A stretch of 64,000 nt of DNA from Halocafeteria seosinensis. Its lineage: Eukaryota > Sar > Bigyra > Bicosoecida. The notes below the pieces were generated by a model. The model made no database searches. It saw nothing but the letters and a program-made list of their open reading frames with translations, and was not told where the DNA came from. Position numbers and translations under genes: made by a program. Of this stretch, positions 22,987 through 36,056 are shown one piece after another. Each line of letters opens with the position of its first letter. Within the stretch, counting starts at the first letter, position 1. The stretch spans positions 186,001 through 250,000 of the forward strand of contig LVLI01000101.1 in the NCBI GenBank assembly GCA_001687465.1. The letters run 5' to 3'.

Positions 22987-25963
22987 TCATTCCGCGTAGT
23001 CGTACTCTATAGCCCAAACCTCCAGGATGTCTATCTTGAACCTGCCAGATTCAGAACCAGACAACAGCTTTCTGCACTCATCGCTACCTCGTTTCATGCC
23101 AATACCGTAACTGTTCTCCAATTCGGAGCTGCAATCGGTCAAATCATCCATAAGAACGAGGTCTCCCAAGCCAAATTCCAGGAAATCAGTCGCAGAGCGT
23201 TGTGCGTCATGGCGGATCCAAGGTTTCCGCCGCGGTGGAGGTTGATCTAACAGCGATGTATCAGCATCGTTGGGGTTATCGACGACGTTACCGTCATTAT
23301 CAAACACCACACCTTGCTCTTCAAGATCTTCTCTTAGTGCCTGCATTTGTTCGTAGTAATTCTCCTCCATCTCATCTTGCATACGCTCATGCTCTTCGCG
23401 AAGTTCCTCATCGGTTTCCTGCGCTGGCCCTGTAACTCGCCCATGGAAGGGAATTTTGGCCAAGTGTGGGGACAGCATGAACAGGAATGACGAAGGGTTT
23501 CCGTGGTACATTCCGTCGAATCTCCAAGGTTCAGACGCATATCCACCGAATTGCCGATCACCACTACTGATGAGGACGAGGGTGGATGACGGCGGCTGTC
23601 CTCTGTCGGCCTCATAGTTCCGCAATGCTTCTTCTACGCTTTCTACATGAGGATATTGATTAAAACTACTGTAGAGAAGCGATGTCACTGGGAACAGTAG
23701 TGGAGACTCCGGGGCTTCCTCCTCAGAAGGGCGAAGAAACGGGAGATTCAAGTAGAGGGTCATTCCTATATCTCCGTCGGTAATAATCCGGGAGTCAGGG
23801 AAAACGAAGTCGGTTGGGATGCTATTTACAGCATCACCCAGTCCACGCGATCGGGTTTGTGCGACGTTTCGCAAATCATAGCGTTCTAGCAAACTTTCAA
23901 CAGGCATTTGTTTCCGCGTACTCGGTGCTTTATTCTGAGTAGGCCGCTGTGGTCTTGGGGAGTTTCCAGAACTATTAGGCTTCTTAGTTGAGGAGTGCGA
24001 GTCGATGCTAGACGAAGGTTCGCGATGTTGCTCAATGGATGAATGCTGTTGGACAGAAGAATGTCCGTTCCTCTTTGGGTAATTGCTAGCACCAGTTGGG
24101 CTCATACGCAGACGGGAATATGCCTGATTTTGTACCAACTCGGCTCGCTGCTTTTCAGCCTGGTCCACCTTGTCTCTATGTTCTTGGAGAATTTGCTCAC
24201 CGTATGACTGTTGACTAACCGGTAAATTTCTAACATAATTTTCAGCACTGTATAGTTCATTTCTTGCCTGTTGCACGAGACGATCCGCTTCTTCGATGGT
24301 CTGAGGTTGTGGCTGAGCGGATGCAGTAGGAGCGGGGGTATGGGCGCTTTCCCCGGCGGTATTCTTTTTGTCCTGAGCATATGGGGTCCGAAGGACGGGA
24401 CTCCTGTTCAATTCACTTCGGGACGCCGGTGGAGCTTCTGGAACGGCCCCGCCTTCTTCCTGCAGAAATTGCCTCCATGTTTCTTGCACTGTTGGCCCCT
24501 CGTTATTCGCGGAACCACCACTGTAATGAGGATACGAGTCATTAAAAGAGTATGGCATCAAAGTAGCCCCTCGTGTCGCTTGAGGCTGCGTATTGCTGCC
24601 ACTGCTCGGTTCGGTTTCCATGTAGTGACGCGCATCAGATTCTGGTATAACTTCCAAATGGCCGACGAGCTGCAGGTCCCCTCGGACATCATCCAGCACG
24701 GCCCGAGACTGTTTCAGCCCCACGCGGCCACCAGCTTGACTATACAAAGCCGAGCGCATAGCTTGATGTTTATCCCATGCCTTGATGAAGTCCATGGGTG
24801 GAAGAGCTTCTCGCAGGATAGGCACAAAGTCTTCTGTCCATTCGATTTGTTGCTTTTGTCTGCGTAGTTCGAGTTCTTCCCCCAAGAGGACGGCGATTTT
24901 CTTCTCCGTATTCGCATTAAGTTGGTGCAACACTTCTTGCATTCTTCGATAAATTTCGTCTTCAACGGCCTGGTGATTTTGCTGGATTTCGGACACCTTT
25001 TCAGTTATCGCTTGAATGGTGTCTTCAATTCCTCTCTTCCGTTCTTCCAGAAGCGGATCATTCTGTTGACTTGCATTTAACGCAGTTTCGTATTTGTCGG
25101 TCATTTGTTGAAGCATTTGCTCTGTCTGATCTTCTGCTTCAGGCCCCAATACTGAAAGAGCTTCGCGTACTTTTTGCCTTACAGCGTTGATATCGACCCG
25201 GAATCTTTGTCTACGGGAGCTAGCATCACTTGATGGAGGCGTTGTATGTTTCGGCGAATATTTGAAATGTACAATGTACTGTGGGAGTACTTGTGTCGAG
25301 TCTGGGATGATGTACTCATGCTGGTAGTCATCTGTGCGGGTGTTTTCCTCCGGGCGGTGAACATAATAGCTATCGTAACCTTCTGGCAATTCTTGACTTT
25401 CCTCTGGGTCATCCAAAACAAAACTTTTCCCAACACCCACCTTGCAAAGAACAAACTGATACTGTCCATTTTCAGCAGGGGGGTGGTCAATCCGGATCTT
25501 GCCGGTTCGGAAGGTCAACCCCTTCCCTGTTTCAGGCGTGTGAAATCCGCGACTGCACACCTCTTGGACATGGTTAGTTTTTGAAAGCTTGGCTGCATCT
25601 ACCCACGATTCAAGGCACATCATATTTTTCGTCTTTCGTTCAAACTGCATGGAGAGCTGAGGGTTTGACACCTTCCATGCTTTCATTTCCGTAATATCCG
25701 TAGACCTCAAACACAGCTGCAGTTCGAAAGAAGGATGAGAACTGGGCACATAGCCACTACGATACACGCCAATGGCTACGAACCTCTAATAGATACAAGA
25801 TCCGGGAATATTCCTCAGACTGGCGGGACAAGGGGATGACATCTCCTCCTTGCTCAGCTCTCGACGCTGAGAAGGATTCGTCCGAAAAGTGGGGATGTTT
25901 TTCTTCGGTGGCGCCACTGGCACCCCCTTTCTGAGGGGAGCGTCTTGCTGTAGCGAAACTCAT
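22987..25963 (-). CDS. PARP-like domain fused to a TLDc domain
   Basis: Exons 25963-25784 and 25716-22987 join in phase 0 over a 67-nt intron; 969 residues. Residues about 60-190 resemble the C-terminal half of the PARP catalytic fold: FVLCKVGVGKSF, then PEGYDSYYV, then HEYIIPDSTQVLPQYIVHF, matching the PARP strand that carries the catalytic Glu. The donor-loop His motif (LxHG) is not apparent, so ADP-ribosyl transfer is doubtful. Residues about 200-330 are coiled coil, then a disordered Ser/Gln/Pro-rich stretch. Residues about 690-966 look like a TLDc domain: FGGYASEPWRFDG, then SFLFMLSP, and the closing IDILEVWAI. TLDc proteins act in oxidative-stress resistance and V-ATPase binding. An acidic insertion of about 80 residues interrupts the TLDc core near residue 820. 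The fusion is unknown to me. Confidence 0.75.
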
Positions 25964-27391
25964 CGTTTCACCACCTCTAGAATCATAAACTGATCAAGCA
26001 ACTTGGTCCACAACTTTGCGTCAGTTCCTTTTGGTCTCCTAACCGCCTCTTTTCGGCGCGCTAAGGGTTCATACACACTTCCAAGCCGATGTCAGTGAGA
26101 CTGCGCTTCCCGTAGTCTCCTCTTGTAGGCTAATTCAATCGAGGCATATGACATAAGGGCAGGGCACGATGGTTGAATAACAACAGAAGGCTTTTCGTGA
26201 ATGCTGCTGGGTACATTGATTGTCCGTTAGGGGACAAAAACGCGCGCGGTGTTGTGAAGGTCAGCTTTTGTCCGCGCAGTACCAGGTATACTATACCGCG
26301 ATTCGCATGGGAATTGCAAATAACCAAGGGATTGTGCAGCTGTACCAAGCGTTTGGTGGAAGATAAGATGACCGATAGGGATGATGCTTCCCCTGAAGAC
26401 CTCTAATGCTTCTGCAGAAGAACCCGGAAGGTGACGTTACCTTGGAGGACGATATATGGCACAACGCTCTGATAAACATATTTCACATTGATTCACCTGA
26501 TTGCTATCCATTGAAGGAGGGGTTGCAAACGACGAGAAAGCATTGTTGAGGATATCACTGCTAAAGCCGTCTGATGGCGGGTCGAGGTACCTTGCCCTAA
26601 TACACTTCTCGAATGCTGAGTTGATTGATACCCAGAATTTCAGGAGGAGGGCTGGGGGATAAGAACTTGATCAAGCAGACAGGGAAAGTGTCTGGATGCT
26701 GTGGACTGCATTTAACCCATATGAGTGAGTCCAGTTAACCATAACTTAGTGGCGACAACACCAACCCGGTTCCGTTGGAAAGCGGTATGCTCTGTGTATT
26801 TTCCAAATTTTATTGGGTCTATTCTAAGCTGACGAAGCCCCCGTCAGGTTCAGCGTTGGTTGGACAATAGATTAAACGTGAGGCTCTGTTTTAATCCATA
26901 AATTCTCATTCTGTTTCAAACAGTACAAGTTACCACATGTGTATCTTCTTGTGATTTCATCCAAATTCTGCTTGGGATAAAATGTTCTGGCTCCAGTAAA
27001 ACTGCTACGGAGCTGCGAACGCTTCCTTCAGTAGCGTAGCTGGAAGACACACCTGATTCCTCCACCGCGTTTTCCGCACCAGATCCTTGAACGTCTTCCC
27101 GAACACGTTCACGTCGGTATTTCAGGTGGTTCAAACCGCGTCGTTGAGTGCATAAGGGAGGAATACATTCCTTATTCCGTTTCTTGCCTGCGTTGGCTGT
27201 GCAGAGCTACTGTAGCGCCTACACAGCGCCTTGGCCGCTATTATAGCTCCCCCAACCAGTTTCCTTTTGAAAATCGCTCAGGCTTTGCTGTTTTTTAGCC
27301 TCTTTTACGTTGGGCATCCCATCTGTGATACCCAAGATATCGAAGGAAAAAGACTCTGGAAGCAGATAATAAGAGATAGCTCGCGTAAAAT
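25964..27391. other. Intergenic region with a possible gene remnant
   Basis: No intact gene. Between about 26173 and 26680 on the plus strand, coding-like stretches appear in changing frames (for example KNPEGDVTLEDDIWHNALI from about 26414, and SRYLALIHFSNAELIDTQNF near 26580), separated by stops. This could be a decayed gene or chance. The rest, including 26700-27391, shows nothing recognisable; it contains the divergent promoters of the PARP/TLDc gene and the Myb gene. Confidence 0.35.
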
Positions 27392-29927
27392 ATGCCTCCC
27401 AAGAAAGCTACAGCCCCGAAAAGAGGGGCGAATCGTGTCCGGGAATCCAGACGAACTGCCCCCGCCTCCCCTTCGGATACAGGAATCCAGAACTCCCAGT
27501 CGTCAAGTTCCAGACAGGAATCGAGCGCGAGTCAACGAGGAATACGTACTGCGAACACGTCGGAAGGAAGAGATCTGGACAAAGCGTTGGAGGCAAACAG
27601 AAAATTCCAAGCGGAGCTGTACCAGCTCTACCTCCAACTGGAGGAGCAGAAGGTACGCTCTACTACCACTTTTGTGGCACCGTGTGTCCGTTATATTCAT
27701 GTGAGGTGTCTTAACAAAATATATTTTTTCCAGAGAGAAATTGGTCATGCGTTGGCAGAGGTGATCTACGAGAGCACGTCGGAAGATGTGTTTTTCGGAG
27801 CTGACGAGCATTCGTTTACCAACGAACCGCGCCAACTACCTCACTCCAGACTGCGCAATTTGCCGCTGGCCTCCCGGTACAGACGGTCCGTCGGCGAGCA
27901 ATTTTTCGTTGATCACAATGGGAAAGCGCCTACTCCAAACATTGTGGCAAAAGCTCGGGAGCATATTCGAAGACAGCTGCCTCCGAACTTTGGTTCGACT
28001 CTCATCTGGAAGCCTACCGACGATGCAGTAAGTTCCCACTGAATTGTTTTTGCAAGAATGTTAAAATACTATTTCGTTATCTTACAACCATTGCTTTTCT
28101 TCCCTCCAATTTCAGTTGTTGCGAGAAGGGGTTAATTCCATTGGAAGGAAACTGGAGCAGCAACCGGCGAACGGCGCCCCTGCTGAGGATGATGCTGCGG
28201 CTTCCGGCGCGGAAGAAGAAGCTAGTGAGGAGGAAGAGGAAAACTATCGGCCAAGAGGGCCAAAGAAGTACAATCAGCCTAAAGATTTGCTTCAAATTCG
28301 CTCCTCTACGTCGTTTAGAAAGCTTCGAAAGGAGACAGAGAGAATCAATTCTACCTACATCCCCGATGACATTGATAAAGTCGACTGGAAACAAATAGCG
28401 AGAAAATATTTACCGCGTATGACTCCGCAGGACTGCAAAGTGCGGTGGTGCTATAATCTGGATCCGAAGATCAACAGAGAGCCGTGGACGAGGGATGAAA
28501 TAGAGAAACTTACGAAGATAGTGAACCAAGATGATCGCAACGTAAGTCCGCTGTATATGCGATTTTCATGGTGCGAATTACGTTAAAGTTTTGCTGCCCA
28601 GTTGTGTAGCTGGGAGCACGTTGCTGAACAACTAGGTACAGACCGTCATCCGTTTGATTGCCTTAAACAGTACAACAAGAAGGAATGCAAGTATGTGATC
28701 AGTGCTGACGTATACTAGATACGCTTTTGTTCACCCAGTCACTTTTTGCTCAGGGCAAACTCTAAGTGGTCAGATGAGGAAGAGCAAAAGCTAAAGGAAA
28801 TAGTCGAACAGTACTTAGCTGGCTATCCAACTGTGGGGGAAAATTTCTTGGCAAGAGTACGAAAAGATAAAGGAGCATCCGACGTGTCCACCCTACGAAT
28901 GGCAGGCATGCAGACCGCTCATGAAGCAGTGGCTTCTGCGCCAGGAAGATCTGGTTTATTGCATGCGAGAGGAGATGCGCTTCTCACATTTTGTGGTGCA
29001 AAAGGTGGTGCGCCCCCAGGGGTTGGTATCGACGCGGATCTAGATCAGGATTGGACGTTAATTGCAGATCATCTTCCATTGAAGCCATCTTCTGAGGCAC
29101 GGAGAAGGTGGACTCAAATAGCTGACCCCTGCATTGACAGGAGCAAGTTCAGTGAAGAGGAAGATCGCAAAGTTTTGCTCCTTAACAAAGTTTACGGGAA
29201 TTCATGGAGTGGTACTGCAAAGCATTTGCCGAACAGAACGGGACAGCAAGTTCGTGAACATTTTGAGAACGTGGTGAATCCCCATCGCAACACGAAAGGG
29301 TGGACTGAGGAGGAAGACCAAGCTCTTATCGCCGCAGTCGGAGTCATTGGACGGAATCACTGGACCGGGGTAGCCAGGCATATGAAGGAAAACGGAGGGT
29401 TCGTTCGCGATGATGCCCAGTGCCTGAAACGATTTACATCTCTCCGGTATCAAAATCCGCAGCTGCAACACGTTGGTTTACGGCCAACTGGACAGGGTAG
29501 TTCAGGCAGAGGCGCTGCGACGCAGCCTACGAATAGATTCCGCCCCGTCGAGCCCACCACTATGAATTTCGAAGCTGCTACCTTTTCTGCTCCAGAGGTA
29601 TCTCTTGAGAGCCTACAAAATGCTTCGGCAAGCAGTAGCTCGACAGGCCGGACGAACCGCAAACGCGCCAGCAAGAAGAGCTCTCGTCGGAGTCGAAAAG
29701 AGAGTTCCTCCGCGGAACTTACCGACCAGTCTGGGGACACAGCTACAAGTGCTGCCAGAGTGGCCTCGGAGCTCGCGAGGAAAGAGAATGTCCGATATGT
29801 GGACTCATCTGAACTGGAGGGAGGAACTGGCAGTCAGAGTAGCGCCCATCTGAAAAGGCGTGCCCGATCTTCCACGGAGATTCCTGGTGTAGGAGTAAAG
29901 CTATCAAAGTCCAGGAGAAAAAAGTAG
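27392..29927 (+). CDS. SNAPC4: SNAPC4-like Myb protein (4.5 Myb repeats)
   Basis: Exons 27392-27652, 27734-28027, 28116-28541, 28602-28690, 28754-29927; 747 residues. After a disordered Ser-rich N-terminus and a short acidic stretch come a half Myb repeat (DWKQIARKYLP.. W) and four full repeats, each with the spaced tryptophans (PWTRDEIEKL, KWSDEEEQKL, KFSEEEDRKV, GWTEEEDQAL). This 4.5-repeat layout is the hallmark of the largest subunit of the snRNA-activating complex (SNAPc), which binds the proximal sequence element of snRNA genes for RNA polymerases II and III. One full repeat carries an insertion of about 60 residues with Gly/Ala-rich sequence between its helices. The C-terminus is basic (KRASKKSSRRSRK), likely a nuclear localisation signal. 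Confidence 0.85.
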
Positions 29928-29936
29928 CATGTTCGT

Positions 29937-30945
29937 TCATGGCTGTGTGGTTGTAGACTGGATGCTGACGAACAGCTCCGCAGCAGCGTTCACTGTCTCA
30001 TCTAGCCGAATTTTCCGCAAGTTTCGCTTCTCTTCCGACTGCTCTTTACTGTGTTCGGATCCATACGCGACGCTTTGGAGAATGCATAATGTGACAAACT
30101 GATCCAATAGCAGGTCATATGCCTGTTGCGGTCGTTGTGAAAGAGGCTGAACTGCGACGTTTCTATACTCCTCCGAGACTGCTCTACAGATACCCTGATT
30201 CCCGCCTGTCACATGCTCCAGGCTTTCAAATACACTTAAATCCTTAGCAAACATTAGAAGTTGGTAACGTTCCCCTTTTCTTTCTTTGATTTCTTTGACT
30301 GCCTTGTCGTGCTCCTCTTCAGCGCGTTTGAAGTTCTTCTCGGTCATTATGGTGTCATAGTGTTGTTCCGCGCAGGAATCAAGCTCATTCGCTGCAGTTT
30401 CGTCACACTCATCTTATGATAAACGTATGGGTGATCTCGTACAAAATTGGTTACATACCGAAAGCAGCTTCGACTGATTCCAGGATGCACCTTCCTTGGT
30501 ACAGGTCCCCGTCCGGTTCTGGCAACAAGTCCTTTTGGGTCAGACAAAGGAATTCCCTTCTCCATTCACGGTGCGAATTGAAGAACATATACTTGGAGGA
30601 GCAAGGAGAGTGCTTCATCAAATTGCAAGTGGGGCACCATTCATGAGATGAATACCAGCGCTGTTGAACTTTGGGGCGTTGGTTCCTCTGTGAGGCCCAC
30701 CTTTGATAGCATACTTCGGCGAGTCGTTGCCGGTTCGCTTGTAACTCCTGCTTCTGTTTGTTCGCCTCCTTAGTCAAGCAATGCCGAAGTTGCAGACGCG
30801 AATCCTTGGGAAAATTGGCTAGATCCGTCTCTGAACCAGGTGCTTCTGACTGACATCTTTCCACGATGTTGTGAGCAATCTGGCGAAATGAATCGCGGGC
30901 TGTTTGCTCCAGTTGCAACGCTGCCGTTCCTCCTGCGGCACTCAT
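29937..30945 (-). CDS. Uncharacterised Cys-containing coiled-coil protein
   Basis: Exons 30945-30459 and 30391-29937 join in phase 1 over a 67-nt intron; 313 residues from the only in-frame ATG after an upstream stop. Residues about 60-110 are Gln/Arg-rich helical; a CPTC pair with nearby Cys residues (HEWCPTC, then KHSPC) near residue 105-115 could bind metal. The C-terminal half is a Lys/Glu-rich coiled coil followed by a helical domain. I do not recognise the family. It is tail-to-tail with the SNAPC4-like gene with only 9 bases between stop codons. Confidence 0.65.
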
Positions 30946-31397
30946 TCTTCTCGCGTGGTGCGAACTGACCTGCTGCCCAGGTGGCGAAATCTCCACGATT
31001 GGGGCATGGTCAATTCTTGCAGCTTTCTTGAGCAACTTCGCCGCTCAAAGTGGAAGTACGAAACTGGATTCTTGCAACAAACAATTGTGAGACTATAATT
31101 TTCTGCCTCATTTCCTTGCATCAAGCCTTGTTGTTTTGTACTGCAAGGTGGTGTGTCATAAACATGGTATATGTCTCTTTTCATTCTTTCTTGCGATATT
31201 TGCATAATTGTTCGGACAAGGTATGCTCATATGTGGCCCCGTGGATTCAAATTAGCTTGAAGTTGTGTTGCTAGCCCGGATAGTTTTTGTCCTTTGAAAG
31301 TCCCCCTGAATAGTCCACCACAGAGTCTTTTTGTTATTTCCTACAGCTATTTCTTGGGTTGGGAGTTCAACACACGGATACGAGTACCTAGAGGACC
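30946..31397. other. Divergent promoter region
   Basis: About 450 bases between the starts of the Cys-containing protein (minus) and the kinase-SPRY gene (plus). No ORF worth calling; T-rich in places. Confidence 0.35.
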
Positions 31398-34300
31398 ATG
31401 CCTATTTCGGTTGGACTCGTTTTGGATGGCGACCCACAATGCCGCAAGCGGCTTGTGGTGAACCCCTCGTGGGGATATGAGCGCCTCATCCAGAGCATTT
31501 CATCGCGATTCAATAACATCGGGATTGAAGGGGTAAGATTATTCAGAATGCAGAGCCAAGTATCCTAGTGCATTCGACTCATAGTGCTGCAGATTCGTGA
31601 TCTCTCGGGAAATGCGATTGAAGCAGTGGAAGACATCTTTGAGAACGACCTGTTGGTCGTCACGCCCCAAGGCGCAAAATCCCAGGCTTCCTCCGTTGCT
31701 TTTGCGAACGCTCTTTATAAACAAGTCCCTCACTCGGAAATCGTCAAACAGATGCAAGTGTTGAGGAATGCGAGATCATCGGATTTCTCTTTAGAACGCT
31801 TGCTGGGGACAGGACAAAGTGGTCCAGTGTTTGCGGTTCGATGTGTGCGAGCCGACCTCCCCAAAACTAACAAGATGTACGCACTGAAGATTGCGGTGCC
31901 CTTCCTTGACAATTCGGAGCCATGTTTCGTTCGTGAATATGAGGTACTTACTTCCATATTGCCACACCGCAATGTGCTACAAGCCTGGGCACTGCTGCGA
32001 GACAAGATTCCCGATTTCGCACAAGAATACGTACCACAGGACTACAGGGTTGCTTTGGAACAAAGTTCAGAAGCAGTCAAAGCAAGCGTGCCACAAATTG
32101 TTACAGGTATGAATGACATGTGTTGGTGAATGTATCACGCGACTTCACTGCCATTGTCGCTGACACAGACTACCACCCGAGAACTCTTGATGCTCGCGTG
32201 ACGGAGTTACCTTCCCCCGTGCCGTATGCACAACTGCTGAGATTTGCGGAGGACTTACTTAGTGTAAGATTTGTTTGAAGTTCCTTGCATTTATCCCCTT
32301 TCTCATGGATGTTCGGAATGTGCATTGCAGGCGATTGCCCATTTGGAGGATCAGAAAGTGGTCCATGCTGACCTGAAACTCAGCAACATCTTGGTTGGCC
32401 AGGATGACAGTCTTGTACTATGTGACTTCGGGTCGGCTTTTTACTTTAGGGACTCATCTTTGACGGCCCAGTTTTCGCATGGGAAGAGCCCTGGCGGGAA
32501 CATTGGACACTTGGCTCCCGAAGTTTTGTCGCTCGTTAACGAGGCTACTGATAAACTGACCGAAGTGACTATTGACTACTCGAAACAGGATGTATGGGCT
32601 GCAGGGGTTATCCTTTATGAAATCATATATAAAGGAGTATATCCTTTGGAGGACTATCCTCATGCTTTTGAAAATTCGGGTGTTGTGTCATACACTAGTA
32701 AAGACTTGCCCCTACTGCCGTCTGCTTACCCCGAGAAATTCCACAGAATTCTAATTTGGATGCTTCAGAGTGATCCTGAAAAACGAATTTCTTGTATTGC
32801 GGCTCTTCGAAAAATCCGCACGCTATTGCTGGGTGAAGAGGACATCCGATTATCTCAGTTTATACAGGAGAGTCACTTTGCGTCAGACATAGGTGACGAG
32901 GACGAAGAAGAGGAGGCTAAGAGTGAGGAAAAGCCTGATGATGTTCGCGATATTCCCGTGAAAAGTTCTGTCGGTGCAAAAGCCCTGGTTAGGATTAAGG
33001 CAGACTGCACTGTGGGAGACCTGATCAAAGATGCCGTGGATGTATTGAACATTGCTGAGTACGTGACCCCATGTATATTAGTTTTGCTTTTCTCGTATGG
33101 GAATTCAGAGTTCTTCGTTGCTGAGCAGAGCCATCGAGACGTGCGGTTTGCTTATTAATGGCACCCGCAAAGATAACACGTTGCTGGTTAAGGACTTGGA
33201 CATGGACGATGTATCGTTCGTAATGATCGTGGGAGGGCTTGCTCCTTCTGTCGACGCAGTTCCTCGAGGGCCGCCAACTAAGCCAGGGCAAACTGCTATA
33301 GCCGGAAAGCAAGCAAATCCACCCATCCCTGTTGCTCCTCCAGCTGTCGAAGTAAACGACGATGATGTCCGAATGCACGGGCAAAATGAGGAGATGTCTT
33401 CGGTGAATCAGTCCGGCCAGGTTATACCGACCATCCAGGCTTCGGATCTTCGCGAATCCGAAAACGAATCTGACGCTCAGGGCGTTCAAAGACTGTTACC
33501 GAAGAGCACAAAGCTTTATGAAGGAACCAACTTAACTGGCGCTGGCTATGTGTTTAATCCTATGATGACAAACTCCGCCGTGAGATTTAATCAAGACTTC
33601 ACTGTTGCTGAGCATGAAGGAAAGTGGAGTTCAATAGCTGTTTTGATGAATCCAATTACGGAAGGAAAATGTTTGTTTGCTGTCAAACTCCTTTCGGCAG
33701 ACAGTGGCTGCGGTTTTGCAGTGGGTATGGCATGTGCCGCGCGTGAGAACTTTTCAAGCGTCGGTGCCCGTGGAAGGGAAGGCTTCAACCCAAAGACCCA
33801 TTCTCTTGGGGCTCACCCTGATTCCTTCGCGTACAGCAAGACAGGGAAGAAAGGGAATGGGAGCGGATTTCATTCTTACGGATCCGCAATGGTAACTGGC
33901 GATTGTATACAAGTAGAAACCGATATGGACAACGGAACCATCAGGTTCTATCGTAATGGGGTGGACCAGGGTGTTGCATTCGACAGCGGCATCAAGGGCG
34001 AAAGGCTATTCCCCGTTGTCTGTCTTGGTTCAAACAAGGGTGGGAAACTCACACGCGTTCAGTTGATCAATCCTGAGCCGATGTCTTTCGACAGGACGAG
34101 AAGCCATAGCCGCATGCAATGTGGGACCACTAATAGTCCTCGTGGGGTGAAAAACGAAAGAAAATGGGCGACTGCTTTATGCTCTCATAACGGCATTGTG
34201 TCAGGTCAGGCCACGTTCAGCATCAAGCTAAGAGCAGTTCAGTCTGGGGGAGGCGTTGCTGTAGGAGTCGTGGATGCAGAAAAATTCAACCCGAAGACTT

Positions 34301-35807
34301 CTAATTTGGGAGCCTCCCAGTACTCATGGGGATTTTCTAAGACTGGGAAACGGGGAGACGGTAACGGTTTTAAAGATTACGGTTGCGCTTTTACCAACGG
34401 AGACGTTGTAACTGTGCATGTGGACGCTGACCAAGGTACTATTGGTTTCGACGTCAATGGAATATACCAGGGGATAGCATATGGCCCTGGCTCTCCTGAC
34501 TACAATCCAGAAGAGGATAACCAGATCAGTCTGAAAGGGCGATGTCTCATTCCTGCAGTTTGTCTCGGGAGTTCCGAAGGGGACAAGTCCTGCTTGGTAG
34601 AACTGACAGATGAGGATCGACACTATCGGGTACCACAGTTTGACCCTCTCCGATGTCGCCCCACCACCCAGATGAGTGAGTATAATCGACTTGCTGAAAC
34701 AAGAGGCAAATGGGGTACAGTGTTCGTTGATATGAAACCTATAACGCAAGGTGTTGCAACAGTAGGTTTCGAAGTGGTTTCTGCCGAAGCAGGGTGCGGA
34801 GCAGCAGTAGGCTGCGCGGATGCCGGTGTTTTCAAGCCAGCAATCAGCAATCTGGGGGCAAGTGCTAACAGTTGGGCCTACAGTAAGACAGGAAAAGCGA
34901 GCAAGGGAACTAAATTTAGCCAGTTTGGGGAGGCTTACAAGACAGGAGATGTCGTAACTCTGGACATTGATATGGTATTTGAGATGATTGACTTCTACAA
35001 GAATGGTGTATTCCAAGGGACACTGGAGAAAGGGAACCTCAGCACCCGTGCGCTGATCCCTGGTATATGCATTGGAAACAGTGAGGGTGGTCTGTACACT
35101 GCTCTTCGGCTTGTACCTCCTGCGGTCATTCGGTTTGATGAGGGACGAAAAAGCAGTCACATATCGCTACAGGATGGTGGTCGTATAGCGGAAACCACCA
35201 GTAAATGGGCTTCCGTCTTTGCGTTACATCCTGGACAAACTCAAGGGATAATGAGATTTGCAGTAAAACTTTTGGGACAGGGAGGCGCTGCTGTAGGTGT
35301 GGCGGACGTGAACAATTTCAAGCCACAGTATCAGAACGTGGGAGCGGCTCCCTATTCATGGGCTCTGTCGAAGTCTGGGAAGATTGCGTCCGGCGATGGA
35401 TGGAAGAGTTATACAGATAAACTGGAAGCAAGCGATATTATTGGAGTCGAAATGGATTTCAATCGGTATGTTCTGAATGAATAAATTTATGGGAGTCAAC
35501 TTCATGTTCTATAATTCTATTGTAATCATTGTCTGAGTTTGCAGCGGTACTCTTGCATTTTACCGTAACGGCACTTCATTAGGTGTTGCATTCTCGAACT
35601 TGGAAGGCCGAGGATACATCATGGTTCCCGCCGTGTGTATCGGTAGCAAGTAAGTTTTTCATCCTTTGTTGCTTTTGCTCTCATGGCTCATATTGTTTTG
35701 GTTTGTCGTGTCTCCGATGCAGTTTGGGTGAACGACAAAGCACCGCTGTTGTGGTGCCTTTGAAATCCAGCACCACGTTTCCTGCCCCAAACAGCACTGA
35801 CAAATAA
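31398..35807 (+). CDS. Protein kinase with four SPRY domains
   Basis: Seven exons: 31398-31532, 31593-32106, 32169-32263, 32331-33058, 33111-35465, 35545-35649, 35723-35807; about 1338 residues. Residues 1-75 resemble a ubiquitin-like fold (beta-grasp). The kinase domain has a glycine loop GTGQSGPVF near residue 115, the Lys in YALKIA, a HAD variant of HRD in HADLKLSNIL, DFG in CDFGSA, and APE, so catalysis is likely. An acidic linker and a second ubiquitin-like segment (ending DDVSFVMIVGG) follow; then four SPRY-type units, each with FxPK/KPxxxNLGAxxxSWAYSKTGK and DxDxGTIxFYxNG patterns, run from about residue 650 to the end. SPRY domains usually bind protein partners. The junction at 33059-33110 has an alternative phase-0 reading (donor 33063, acceptor 33107). 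Confidence 0.88.
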
Positions 35808-36056
35808 AAAGAGAGTTCCATCTCGTTTCTCGCATGAATACACAAATTATATCTGTGACCTTGTGTGATGAGCAAAAATTTCCCACTTTTCTCCGTTGGC
35901 GTGAGAGCTCCTGCCTTGAAACACACTTCTTCACAGACGTCATTCAAAAACGAAGAGCGTTGAGTTCATGTCCCTTTAAACTCTTGTCTCGTTTTGATTA
36001 GATGTCCCTTAGGCAATTTTAGTTGAACAATGTTTAGAATATAGTGGATAGCGAAT

